Shown piece after piece: positions 50,701 to 61,791 of a DNA stretch of 64,000 bases (its first letter is position 1; each line of letters starts with the position of its first letter). The stretch is taken from assembly GCF_963678635.1 (NCBI RefSeq), contig NC_087062.1, positions 24,698,177-24,762,176 of the forward strand. Direction: 5' to 3'. Below the pieces are notes generated by a model. The model was not told the origin of the DNA. It worked only from the letters and a program-made list of their open reading frames with translations, and made no database searches. Origin of the DNA: Symsagittifera roscoffensis. Its lineage: Eukaryota > Xenacoelomorpha > Acoela > Convolutidae. Made by a program: the position numbers and the translations under genes.

Positions 50701-53660
50701 TTCATGTAGTATTTTTGCCGACCCTTAGTTAGTGCGTTGTAAGAAAACACTCACGGTAAGCTCCTAACCCTCAGGTTTTTTCAAATTTGAAAAATATTTA
50801 GTAGATAATTACTACTAACGATCGCAATTTTCGATAAGTAGTTCGTCTGTCCTGTCGCCACAGTTGTCTACTCCATCACAGATGAGAGTGCGTTGAACAC
50901 ACCGTCTGTTCACGCAGTGCAACATTGTCTCATTCTGCGGACAACTGGCTGAAAACATAAACAAAACACTTCGCATCCTCAAAGAAAATAGAAAGCTTTT
51001 TACTGCTTCTTTAGAGAAAATTAAATTGGAACACCTGCTTCAAGAGTAGACTCTATCCCAAATTTTTACAATTGCCAAAAATTTTTCAACTCAGAGTTGG
51101 TTTGAACGACGAATATGCAATATAAACACAGATGCGAATCTGCGCTTCGTTAACACTAGCAAGAACCCGACAAAAAACAGCTCTATAAAGTGAAATAAAA
51201 AAAGTAGAAACAAGCATGAAATTAGCTTTCAAAATTCTGCCACGAGATGGATTTAAACCTACGACCTACAAATCAAGTATTACACACCCAACCCTCTCAA
51301 CCACGGACACAGATAAATCAGACAACAGATGCTAAAAAATTTCCAATGCAACAGATCGTGATTATAGCAAAAGCGATGCAAAGAGAAGCGAAGCAAAGCT
51401 TCACACCGCTTGTGCTGCAAACCAACATATCATGGTATTCTAGCCGAAAGTCACAGGACGGAAAAAAGTTCAAAAGAAGTCGTAAAAAACTACATACATT
51501 AAAAATTTCTTACGTTCGTCTCGAAAAAAATTAGGAAAACATGAATCTTAAACGTTAAATTATCGTTGAGAGAAAATATAGCAAAAGTAAATAAATCGGC
51601 ACCCGTTGAGCCAACAAAAATGGTCACTACATTTTTACGCGCTCCGATCAACACACTTGCTGACAAATCCTTTTCCCCTTTCAACTACGCAATAAAAGGC
51701 AATATGCCGAAGTGATAAAAACCAAAACATCCAAGACAAAAAGTGAAAAAAAAAAACATTTTAAGCAAAAAAATATAATAACTAACGTTGGAAATCAATT
51801 ACCTGCACCAGTAGGACAACTAGAAATGCCAAAAATCTGAAAAAAAAAGAAATAGTTGAATTTTCGTTAAAAAAATTGTGCTACGGATCTTAAATTAATG
51901 AAAAACAAACAGATATGCGGTATTCTTAAAATTGAATTTTTACACAGAGGCGAAGTTGCAACTTTGCAAAGACGAGCGAGAAAGCGGCAATGATTCAGCA
52001 GTTTTGAAATGCATAGCAACTCAAATTTTGCAGGTAATAAATTGGAATGTCGTAAACAAAAATTACTTAAAATTTATGCATTCCAAAAAACTAGCAAAGT
52101 ATATCGAGATTGAAAATTTCTGAAATGGGATTTTAATTAATCTACTGTTGTTTGAAACAAATAGCTTTTTGCGGTTCAATTGACGAATTATGCCTCAATT
52201 TAAAGAATTATGCCTCAAATGAACTAACATGCCTCAATTTAAAGAGCAGACGCATTTTAACTAGTATACGAAAAAGTTCACTAAAAACATACGACCCTGC
52301 CCATTTTCGAACCCTCTTATTTTGTTGCGAGTATCCTTCTCTACATCTACGCTACAGATCCATGATGCCTTGAAGCTAAAGTGCTATTTGTAATATAATA
52401 GTCTGTGTTCATATTCTTAGCATTTTCTATACTTAAGCGCTGGTTATTGATCTTATGCATATACTGCAATAAAAGAGCACTTTCAAAAAGAGCACTAATA
52501 TTTGCGACGTAGTTGGAAAAAAGAGAGTTCATACTATCACACAAGCTTTGCTTGTGTAATTTTAGTGCTAATGAATCCTACAGATTCAGAAGTGCCAAGT
52601 ATCAGAAGCTGTTCTATCTGTGACTTAAATTGTTCCAGCAAAACGTTGCATCGTAGTATCACATAACGCTACGCTCGTGTAATAAAACAAAAAATACCAG
52701 TTTACCATCATCTCATGCATGTGCGCCTGTGATAAATGGTTAGAGTCAATTATTGGATTCAGTTATTTATTATTAAGCAAGTTGAAACATCAAGTGCAAA
52801 CTCTGCGAAAAATGTTCTTAGTGGGGAAAAAATTAGCACCCGCTTGCAATACCGTTGCTAATCGAAAACGCAAAACTTCTTTTTTTTCCAATTTGGCTTT
52901 CTTTTAAATTGCTTTACATCAATTACTGTGGTCGGAACATTCTGTGCTACTTGCACAGAAAACGGCCCTCCTTGTTCAAAATTATCTCAACTTGACCATG
53001 ATTCTCTCGCTTGATTATTTGATTCAAAATAATTTGACTTACAGAACAGCCTTTACCGAGTATCTCTCTGGCTTTCAAGTTGTTCCAGCAAAATTAAAAG
53101 CTGCAACTTTGATTGGACACCTGTTGTGTTCGTTATAAATAAATTCACTGTCGAAAAATTCAAAGACCTTATTTATCAAAAGTTTGCGCGGATCTCAAAA
53201 TTTTTTCTTCCAGCGATATGATGAAAATAGAAAAAATATGACTGACAAAAATATCTAATATTTTTCATAACTCACACTCATCAAAACTCGTCGCGAAGAA
53301 CGCCCAGTCGTTTTCAATAACCATCCCAACTGGTACATCCAGACACACTTTGATCTTATTACTGGCACTCTCCATCACAGCCGGGAAGAGATCCTTGCAA
53401 GTGCATCCAAACAGATCCCCGTTATTTGCCCAAGAATCGTAGAAACTATTTGGCATCAATCTAACTTCAACCCTTACTACATAAGTCTGTTCAATAGAAC
53501 ACAAACAAGCGGAAAGACATAACCATGTACAAAATAAGGGCTCATTTTACTCACATAAGCATTGATTTTATTACGAGGTTTACTAGGTTTACTACGAGGG
53601 CTACACATGTTTGGAATAGCTAAACTATTCCGCATGCCAATTTTTATAACAACTTGACAA
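44710..53660 (-). CDS. Single-pass membrane protein with one LDL-receptor class A module (5' incomplete)
   Basis: Exons 53555-53660, 53276-53486, 50820-50948, 50335-50535 and 44710-45098 join with matching phases and encode 344 residues after a split first codon. Order: an extracellular region of about 105 residues with paired Cys and hydrophobic strands (FFATSFDES at its end; perhaps CUB-like); an LDLa module (SCPQNET to IENC) with six Cys and the calcium-binding run CDGVDNCGDRTDE; a Trp-rich transmembrane segment (WWGWIWWVLLVMLAMM); a Cys-rich juxtamembrane stretch (RACCLCFF then TCTCAMNCGG); a basic PKPKPKPKVKG run; and an acidic cytoplasmic tail ending HHREGR. LDLa-TM proteins act as surface receptors or channel accessory subunits; the role here is not known. 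The 68 bp intron at 53487-53554 contrasts with a 5.2 kb intron that carries repeat arrays. The upstream exon must end in phase 2; I did not find it or a signal peptide. Confidence 0.75.
45217..45300 (+). mobile_element. hAT-like MITE end, truncated
   Basis: CAGGGGCGGATCTAGGATAT with TTCTCGAGG follows, then the similarity is lost. It lies in the intron before the last LDLa-gene exon. Confidence 0.55.
46438..48010 (+). mobile_element. Composite element with tRNA-like module and ~165 bp tandem array
   Basis: Starts with the tail ACACAGAGGCGAAGTTGC. Then a minus-strand tRNA-like module (46715-46800, B box GGTTCGAACC), the CCAGCTATAGCTGG palindrome (46829-46842), and from about 47030 to 48000 five to six units of a ~165 bp tandem repeat. 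Unit marks at 47378, 47542, 47713 and 47873 (AGCTTCCC-type) give spacings of 164, 171 and 160 bp. It occupies the large intron of the LDLa gene. Confidence 0.7.
49269..50035 (+). mobile_element. HINE-like element copy
   Basis: Starts ACACAGAGGTCAGGCGGAGC, ends with CCCGATTACAAAGCCCATGC and a decayed hairpin. The interior has AAGCCGAAA motifs. Confidence 0.55.
51120..51310 (-). mobile_element. tRNA-derived SINE, third copy
   Basis: Tail-related ACACAGATGCGAATCTGC on the left, body ACAGCTCTATAAAG, and on the right a minus-strand tRNA-like head with a B-box-like GGTTTAAATCC. Layout as at 34300 and 35336. Confidence 0.6.
51938..52560 (+). mobile_element. Composite element with tRNA-like module and hairpin end
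   Basis: Starts ACACAGAGGCGAAGTTGC, contains a tRNA-like module (52290-52370, TTCGAACCCTC) and ends with AGTCTGTGTTCATATTC... and the perfect hairpin ACACAAGC-TTT-GCTTGTGT (52540-52558) plus AA. The last ~175 bp recurs at 58215-58390 and 63205-63374. Confidence 0.6.
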
Positions 53661-53735
53661 CTAGAAAAAAAAATACAATAAAAAAATAGCAGGTGGGTTA
53701 AGACAAAAAAGCCTACATCCGCTCAATGTCTATCA

Positions 53736-55048
53736 ATACAGAGACGAAGCGGAGCTTCGCACCAGTTGTGGTACAACACAAACATGAACACAGAGGCAAA
53801 GAGGAGCTTCGCAACAATTGCGATACAAAACACACATTGCGCTACAAAACAGCGAATGAAAAAAAAGACAGAAGTGAAACCAAAATTTCTGAAAAATTAT
53901 GTTGGAAAAATTACTAGAAAAAATAACCTGACAAAAGTTGAAAAAATACAGCTACAAAAACTGCATATGTTAAATTAAATTCATAAGCAGCCCTTTAAAA
54001 ATGGAAATCAATTACCGAGCGGCAACAAAGGCGACGAACTTTAGTCGAAATCTATTGAGCCGAAAACAAAACTATTGTCATAGAAAAATTTAAAAGTTTA
54101 TACGACCCATCTTAACTTAAACACATAACCCCAAACGAATATAATTTGTCCCCAAAATTTAGCAAAAAAAAGTTGACAAAGTCGATATAACATAAACTGA
54201 AACTGTTTGAATACTTTAGAAAAAAAACGAAAAATTGAAAAAACTCAATCAGACATGGTAAGCTTGTTCAAATTGGAACAAAATCCATGATTTAAAAATT
54301 AAACCAATTGAAACCTTTCAAGTTAAAAAACGGCGTTTCAACAAACGAAAAATGAACCGACAAAAACTAGGAAAAAACCAGGAATCCGGAAAAAAAAGCG
54401 ATTTGAATATTTTTGACAAGAAAATTTTAACCTGAAACGGGCTTGGACTAATGACTACTTACGTAACTACTTAGCACATCTAGGACAACAAGCCGACGGG
54501 ACTTCAGGCAGAAGGGACTTCAGGCCGAAAGTTGAAATTTACAAGCACCTCAAATCATTACATTTTCATCTTTAAAACGTTGCTTTTCAAAAATTTAGGC
54601 AAGTTTAGACCATAATAAGGGTTATTCGTGACAATGAATCACTTAGGATGGGCATCCGTTGATATTATCAGACGGTTTTTGAAATGAATAAATTATAAAC
54701 AAGAAAATTGCTTTCAACCGTGTTTTATGTTTCAACTTTCCTAAACATCATTTGGAGGCTTAAGTTTAGTGAAAAAGCCAATAATTACTAAAACATCATA
54801 AAATTGAAAAATTCTTCAAAATTGTTTTCAAATTAATCCTATTTCATTACTTAATTAGAAAATTTTCGGCCTAAAGTCCCTAATTTTACGATTCGGCTTC
54901 AAATCCCGTCGGCTTGATGTCCGGCACCCCTACTTAGCTACTGTCCGGCACCCCTACCTCTAGACGTTGAGATCATGTGCCTAAAGTTATTTACGGGAAA
55001 AACAAAGTCTAGTACCAGATTGCAATACATTTGCTTATCGCATATGTG
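53736..55048 (+). mobile_element. HINE-like element copy carrying a nested MITE
   Basis: Starts ATACAGAGACGAAGCGGAGC with the hairpin CGAAGC-GGA-GCTTCG (53745-53759). A second partial tail follows at 53790. Ends at CAGATTGCAATACATTTGC (about 55015) and a weakened hairpin. The 54476-54929 element sits inside it. Confidence 0.6.
54476..54929. mobile_element. Nested MITE with imperfect terminal inverted repeats
   Basis: CAAGCCGACGGGACTTCAGG near the left end matches CAAGCCGACGGGATTTGAAG read in reverse from the right end, and GGGACTTCAGGCCGAAA matches GGGACTTTAGGCCGAAA further in. CTACTTAGC occurs directly at both flanks (54467-54475 and 54930-54938) as a possible target duplication. Confidence 0.55.
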
Positions 55049-55289
55049 AAAAAGATACTTCGAAAAAAATGTTGAAATAAACTAGGTGACCCAAAACTTT
55101 CTTATGTCTAGATAAAAAACAACTATGGGACCAACTAAAGTTAGATGTATGTCTTTGATATTGAATGAGTTTGCTAAACCGATGCGGCACGAAAATTGTG
55201 ATTTCAAAAACTAGATTTTGCCCAAAACCTAAGTTGATTCTCTACTAAAATAAGTGACAAGAATAAAAAATTTTTGAGATAACATTTCT

Positions 55290-55960
55290 CTTAAAACAAA
55301 TTAAGGAGCCTCAGCTTCTGCAGGAACCATTATCCCCACCGGTTCTTTCAGTTAAAATTTTTATCTCAGATTTGTTTGCGTAGATTTTAAAAAAGTTCAA
55401 AAGGTAAAAAAACTGTCAAAAGTTCTAAGACACGGTCAAATGTTTGCAAAAAACTGTCAAAGTTTCAAAACTTTGATGTTTGAAGGCCAAAACTTTTTGT
55501 CTTAAACAAACTGGTCATAGCCAGTTGTAAAGGTATGCATTCAATAACCTGTTGATTCGATTAAACTAATGATATCAGATTTGGCAGGATAGTTAGCGAG
55601 AGAAAACCAAAAAAAAGTCAACTTATCAAAAATTTGACATTTCCGAAAATCATAGCTTTCTGTGTGAACAGGGCGTAGCCCCCAATGTAAAAAAGATGCA
55701 CTCAACCTGTTATTTTGATTGAAGCCAAAACCTCAGATTTGAGAGGGTAATTCTTGAAAAAGACGAAAACATTTAAAACAGTAAAAAAATCAAAATTTTG
55801 ACTTTTCCGAGAGCCATAAGTTTATGTGTAAAAAAAGTTCAGCGCAGCCGCAAATGCAGCGAGTTTTTCAAAACCATTTAATCATTAAAAACAAAAACTC
55901 AGATTTGAGAGGGGCATTTTTCTAGAAAACGAAAAAATAAAATAAAAAAAAATGAGAAAA
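55290..55960 (+). repeat. ~165 bp tandem array, second locus
   Basis: Four units of the same repeat as 47030-48000 (marks near 55310, 55532, 55692 and 55858): each has an end-of-unit AACCTGTT-type block, 'CAGATTTG.GAGGGTA', a GAGAAAA-CGAAAA run and 'TTGACTTTTCCGAGAGCCATA'. Confidence 0.75.
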
Positions 55961-56403
55961 TTTAAAGATATGAGAAGGTTTTTTTCCAGAAAATGATAAA
56001 AAATCAAAAAAAAACCGTCTGTCTACAGCCTTCAGCTTTTTTGAAGGCTGTTAACAGAGGGGTCAAGTAAAAAGAGACTCTAGGTGAGTATACAGTCATG
56101 TTTGAAAAATAAACAGGTCCTGGTCAGATTCAAATCCAGGACCTTTCCCGTCCCAGGCATATTCGTTACCTCCAGGCTAAGTTGGCCGGCAACGCTTAGA
56201 AGTATGAATTCAAAATGAACCAAGATACAAGTGATTCTGTTAAACAATTTGTTAACCCGAAAAAAGTCTATATTCCAGTTTGATCACACTTGCTAATCGC
56301 AAGCGTAACAACTAAGCACAAATCAATCCCATGGAATTGGATAGCTCTTATTATCTGCCTTTCCCGCAAGACTAAATAGCCTTGAAATCCTAAAAAAATT
56401 TGG

Positions 56404-57096
56404 CTAAGATTGAATTGAGATTAGAATGAGGATCTCTTCGAAAACTCTTTTTGCATCAAAAAATTTGTCTAAGGGCCATTGATCTTCTTGCTCTTCTACC
56501 GTTTCCTCCAGCTGCGATTTAGTTACCCAATTACAACAAAGTTTTTCATTTATACGCTCCCGTAAAATCATTGACAAACACCGCAAAACTGATGTTTTTA
56601 TCTGGTGACTGAAAACGGTTTGAGAACCATCATAACTTATTTTAATTTTGACTGGACTTAGTTTTCTTTACAATTAATCGAGATTCTTGGTTAAATATTT
56701 TGGTCCTTAAAGTTTTTTTTCGTCTTACTTTAACAAGCTGGTGGCCAATTACTTGCATATTTCATTTCAGATAAAATGTCACATGCCAACGTTAAGAGCG
56801 CCAGAAAATAGTTGACTTAATGAGGATGTGAAGTTAAATTGAAGCCTGAGTTTGGCCCCACAGCCAGCTTGATCACACCAGTTGGTAGTCGCAAGAGTCG
56901 CCTCGTCTTCTAAAACACGAAATGAACGATCTCTTCATGTTTCCATGTGCACTGAATTGGTTATTTTCAAAGGAGTAAAGTTGAATGATTTGACATTTGC
57001 AGCAGAAGATAATTGATTGCTTCTCCGGCCTAGCTTCTAAATTACTATACATTTATTCTTCTCCTTCTCTCTCTTCTCTTCTCTTTTCTTTTCTCT

Positions 57097-57142
<46 letters not shown>

Positions 57143-59718
57143 CGCTTATTACTCCGTTTGTGCCACCTGCGGTGTCCAGGAGTATCTTCCGGAATGAGAT
57201 GAGCAGTCGTTGGCTGGAGTGAGCTGCATGCATGTACACACAACACTGGAATGCACTGTTGCCAGCTGCCAATCCGTCCTCCAAGATCATCTCCACGGCC
57301 TGCTTCTTACCACTGCGTACGCCACAGTAGTCCAGGAATTCAACTGTCCGGCAGAACGAAAAACTATCATAAATTGCAAGACAAAAAAATCTTTTTTTTT
57401 TCATAGAGTGGAAGCGAAGCTTTGCACCACTTGCGATACAGTACAAATATAATAGGACAAACTATTCGGAAATATTTTGAAACTTAATGTTTCAAAACAT
57501 TTGGTCGTAGCCGCTTATGCAGGAGCTTTTCTCGAACCGCTGTTCTTTTCAACGAAACCAAAAACTAAGATTTGTTGAGAGGGGTAGTTTTCGAGAAAAG
57601 TCAAAAACTTCAAAAACAATCAAATATTTGACTATTCCGAAGGCCATAAATTTATGTTTGGGCATAGCCATTTATGTATGGAGCTTTTCAAAAACGCTCT
57701 ATTCATTGAAACCAAAAACTCGCCAATACGAATTTTTTTTTTATAAAATATGGCTCAAATATTCCCCCACAGACATTTTTGAAAGCTGTAGGCAGAGAGG
57801 TCAAGTAAAAAGAGACTCGGGGAATATACATGCACACAGGGGAACAGGCGGTCTGTAAATTGATACCTTTCTTTGAAAAACAATAGAAGTTTCTGAGAAA
57901 AACTTAAATTTCCGGGAAAAATTATAAAACTAAAAACCGATCGGTAAACAAGCAACCAACTTGAAAAAATGGGAGGGTAGCGTTAAAATTGTGTTTCGTT
58001 TAAAACGACCCGAAATTAGGTCAATTTTAAACTCCCATAACTTTACAAAAAAATATCAGAGGTGAAAAATCTTTCCAAATTTAAGCTCAGGACAACACTA
58101 CTTTTTGAATGATAAAAAATCCCGTCAAATCTGGCTAGATAAAAAGTCGAAATTTGTCTAAAGAAAAAACCACCAAAGCACAAATATTTCGCTACTTTCG
58201 CTACGAAAGTCGGAACAATAATAGTCTGTGTTATTATCCTTAGCATTGGCAGTACTTAATAGCTGGTTATTGATCAAAATGAACACTTTCAAAATGAACA
58301 CATTTTGTCGCAAAAATATTTGCTTACAATACTATTTTGGTTGGAAAAAAGATAGTTCATACTATAACACAAACTTTGCTTGTGTAACAGTAACTAAAAG
58401 CAAAACTCAATAAAAATTCAGATGAAAAAGTTCAGATGAAAAAATGATTCAGTGATTTTGTTAGATAAGTTGCTTGCTAGGAAATAGTCTATATTCTGAT
58501 TTGATAGCGTTTGCTAATTGCAAGCCTAGACATAATGGAGCAAATACACTTTTAAAAAAGAATAGCTGTTTCCTATACATCTAGCTCAGAATGATCCTAT
58601 TGGAGGATCCAATTTTACTAAATTCTGCTAATTCAAGATTCAAAAACTGCTCATTTGAATTTCACCATTCATTTTTATAGCTTATACTTATTCCTTTTAT
58701 CGCGAAAATTAAACTTAAAAATCAAGATGTTAAAAATAGATCTCCGCACAATTTTTTCATTTCGATCGAAGCATGATTAGAAAGGCTTAAATATGATATA
58801 CCACTCAGACCCATCTGACGTTTATTTCAATCTGTACCTGGTCTGGTGAGGTAACTGATAAACTGATTCAGATTGCAGCCGGAACCCTAATTAGGAGAAA
58901 TTTTTGGTAACAGTCTGGCTTCTTCTGTTTAAGCGTGTTAATTCAAATTTGATTGAGTCTGAAACGAAACTTGTGCGGTAACTATGAAGTCAAGCGATCA
59001 ACGAGAATGCCGTAATAAACCGTCAGGCTCTCTATAATGATCCTACTTTAAAATTATAATTTAACCAGCCAGAGGCCTAACTCGAAGGTTAATTATTTAA
59101 GGTTAACTAAGCTATAGCTATTTTACAAGAGCTCACCTTGTAAATTGCAGCGCAAGTGCGATTAGAACCCGAAATTATATGATTGCTGGGCACCATCACT
59201 ACCAAGGCGCCACTCACTACCGATGCGTCACAACGCCACAAACGCCGATGCACCTTGTTGTAACTTGATTCTAACTAGATTCGCCTACATCGGGAAAAAA
59301 ATGAAAAACAAAAGGCAAACGCCAGGCTCGAAACCCTTATGAAAAGCCAGAATGACATAAATTTGTCGCAAAAAATAGTTGCTCAAAAAGGCAATTATTT
59401 CTCTTTTAAGCGTATTCATGAGTGATTTTCACTTTGAAACAAATGAACTACAATAATCTTTCATTATTCGCTCGCTCACTGGGTATTTTTTAAAAAATTT
59501 TCAGGTATATTTTGGCTGCTATTAACGGTTGGTTCGTTCGAGCATTGAAACCAATTATTTTATTAATTTTGAGGTAACATTACCTCCCATTTATTTTTTC
59601 TACTTTCCTGGAAAAGTGAGGACAACGTAGAAAACTTACCCAATCTTTCTGTTTCGCATTTCACCGTGAAAAGCAGGAAAATTAACTTCAAACCAAAAAT
59701 TAAAAATGTCCTTGTCAT
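56404..59718 (-). CDS. Three-exon gene, signal-peptide-like first exon and possible death-fold (CARD-like) segment
   Basis: Exons 59640-59718, 57143-57343 and 56404-56588 join in phase (1 to 2 at both junctions) and encode 154 residues. Exon 1 (MTRTFLIFGLKLIFLLFTVK) has a hydrophobic core typical of a signal peptide and a perfect GTAAGT donor. Exon 2 (EFLDYCGVRSGKK, AVEMILEDG, AFQCCVYM) has the hydrophobic spacing of the second half of a CARD, but I cannot confirm this. Exon 3 (SMILRERINEKLCCNW, then an acidic EETVEEQEDQW) ends at a TAG. A secreted protein with a cytosolic-type fold would be odd, so exon 1 may belong elsewhere: the neighbouring LDLa gene lacks a signal peptide, although it would need one more exon to fit phase. 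A (GA)n tract lies directly after the exon 2 donor. The family is not recognised. Confidence 0.5.
57061..57140. repeat. (CT)n/(TTCTC)n microsatellite at a splice donor
   Basis: About 80 bp of pure pyrimidine on +, ending directly beside the donor of the 57143-57343 exon. On the transcribed strand it reads GTAAGAGAGAGAG, so the polypurine tract begins inside the 5' splice-site consensus. Confidence 0.95.
57480..57800 (+). repeat. ~160 bp tandem array, third locus
   Basis: Two units of the same repeat (marks at 57523 and 57680), preceded by a tail fragment GAAGCGAAGCTTTGCACCAC at 57411-57430. It lies in intron 1 of the 56404-59718 gene. Confidence 0.7.
58215..58390 (+). mobile_element. ~175 bp hairpin-ended repeat
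   Basis: AGTCTGTGTTATTATCCTTAGC, GCTGGTTATTGATCAAAATG, ..., ending TCATACTATAACACAAACTTTGCTTGTGTAA. The same unit occurs at 52400-52560 and 63205-63374. Confidence 0.75.
59150..59240 (-). repeat. tRNA-like relic
   Basis: On the minus strand GGCGCCTTGGTAGTGATGG (A-box-like), then CCAGCAATCATATAA and GGGTTCTAATCGC (B box). The acceptor stem is not intact, so it is probably a SINE head rather than a tRNA gene. Confidence 0.45.
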
Positions 59719-61670
59719 TGCAAAAAAATTTGTTAATACAAGTGATAGTACAAGAGGAAACAAAATTAACGAAAAACTTGAATTCGATATTACATTTAAT
59801 GGTTCTTAAAGAGAAAACGATTGCCAAGTCAAATTGAACTTGGCATCTAGCAACAATTTTCATTCCAATCAATTGTTAAGAATAGATACGGATTGAGCAG
59901 AGCAGATTTAATGAATTGTTTTATAAACGTATAAAATAGGCTTCCAAAAGATCCTCACCAAATTCTACTTTTTAAAACTGAAATGACGTTTAACGGGACT
60001 GAAGTCATAAATCGTCCTCAATTTTTTAAATTTCTTAATCAGGCAATTACGCTCAAAAAGGTATAACAAAAATCCAAAAAAAATTTAAGCTTCAAACTAT
60101 CCTTAATTGATTACGGCTAGGGATAATGATTTCGAATGAAACCGTGAACACTTCTTCCATTTTCAGTGCGTCCTATTTTAAATTAGGTGAGCCCGGAAGA
60201 ACAATATATCTTAGGAAAGATTTTCAGTCCGTACTCAGATTCTGTAAGATGAAACTTTTTCAACCTATTTTCAACTCACGGGTTTGCAGCAATGGCTTTC
60301 CTGAGCATTCACGATCTGAAAACTTCATATTGCATTGCAGAAAAGAAGCTGCACTTCCCCAACACAAGCGAAAAAACGGCAAAAAAGCTTAAAAATACAG
60401 AAAAAAGGGCCCACACAGTCTTTCTCAGTTTCCCACCCCCTCGTAGAAATACAAAACTTGAACTTTTTGTCGATTGATTCAGGAAAGTGCTTTAATATGA
60501 TTTATGACTCGTCTGATAATGTTTTTAAATATCTGATTTTGCGCGGGAAAAAAAACGCATGTAATATGTAATGTAAAACTCAGAAACTAAACCGCCACAG
60601 CTTTAACAAATTAATTTTAATCTAAAAACTAATATCCAGATTTGAAATTTATATAGAAAAGCGCTCTTTTCATTTTCTTGTTCAATTTTTTTCCCTTCAT
60701 CTTGTATAAGAGGAAAAAGGCAACATAAACCGGAAAAATTAAAAGAAATTTTCGGTAAAAATTTTGCTTCTTCTTTTAAGCGTGTTAAATTTGATTGACG
60801 CTGAAACCATGGTCAACTATGAAATTAGTCGATCAAAAAGAATGCCGTAATAATCAAACGATAAGGCTCTCTACAAGGATCCATCTAACAATTAACATGA
60901 TCCATCTAACATCCATCCATCTTGGCTTTTTTCAATATTTTAACCTTTCCAGTTTCAAAAATTATATATACAGCTGAAGCTCTTCGAAATTTATAAATTA
61001 CGAATCTTTTACGACTGATTTTTTCTGAAAAAAAAAATTGAAAACTCAAATCAGTAATGTTTTTACACCATTGGAAAGCGGCGTTCTCCAATAGCGGAGT
61101 TTACAAAAGAAATCAAAAATAGCATATTCGATAGCGGAGTTTTCCGATAGCGGAGTTTACAAAAGAAATCAAATATAGCGAACAAAGTTGAAAAAGAGTC
61201 AATGAACGCAAGAAAATAGAAACTAAGGAAGAAATTTCGAAGAAAATACAAACACGCAGGATGAAATTTCAAAAAAAAATATCTATGGCCTTATAGCTCA
61301 TTGAATTTCAAGAACAATTTATGATTTACCTAAAATGATTGAACTAAAATCTACCTTCGAAACTAGAAGTCAATCACATTTTTCAAGACCTTTACACTTT
61401 TGCTGTTCGATAGTGGAGTTAACACAGGAAATGAACTGAACTTCAAAAGCCAAACCGCGAAAAGTCAAATGTGAGCGTAAATAAATTTCAAGAATTTTTC
61501 CTGAAAAAATGACCACGACTTATATAAGAGACTTCGCTACGTTCATTGACTCAAAGATGAAACTTGAGTGTGAAATTTCAAGACTTTTTGAAAAAAAAAA
61601 TCGGTTTCGTGTACTTTCATCAGACAAAGATATTGAGGTGTCTAAACTTTGAAAATGCATTTCTACACAA

Positions 61671-61676
61671 TTTATT
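61671..61676 (-). promoter_or_regulatory. Poly(A) signal of the tandem-RRM gene
   Basis: TTTATT on + (AATAAA on minus) about 115 bases downstream of the stop at 61792. Confidence 0.45.
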
Positions 61677-61791
61677 AAATAAAACTTGTGAAACTAACAT
61701 CACAATTGAAACCCACTACTTTCACTTAAAAAATCACAAACAAACGCAAATAATCAAAACTTAATCTTGGAGAGTTCATGAGAAGGCCAGT

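Noticed and set aside
51801-51836. A 34 bp stretch on minus with good acceptor and donor, between two LDLa-gene exons.
   Set aside because: Inclusion would introduce a TAG and shift the frame; the flanking exons already join in phase without it.
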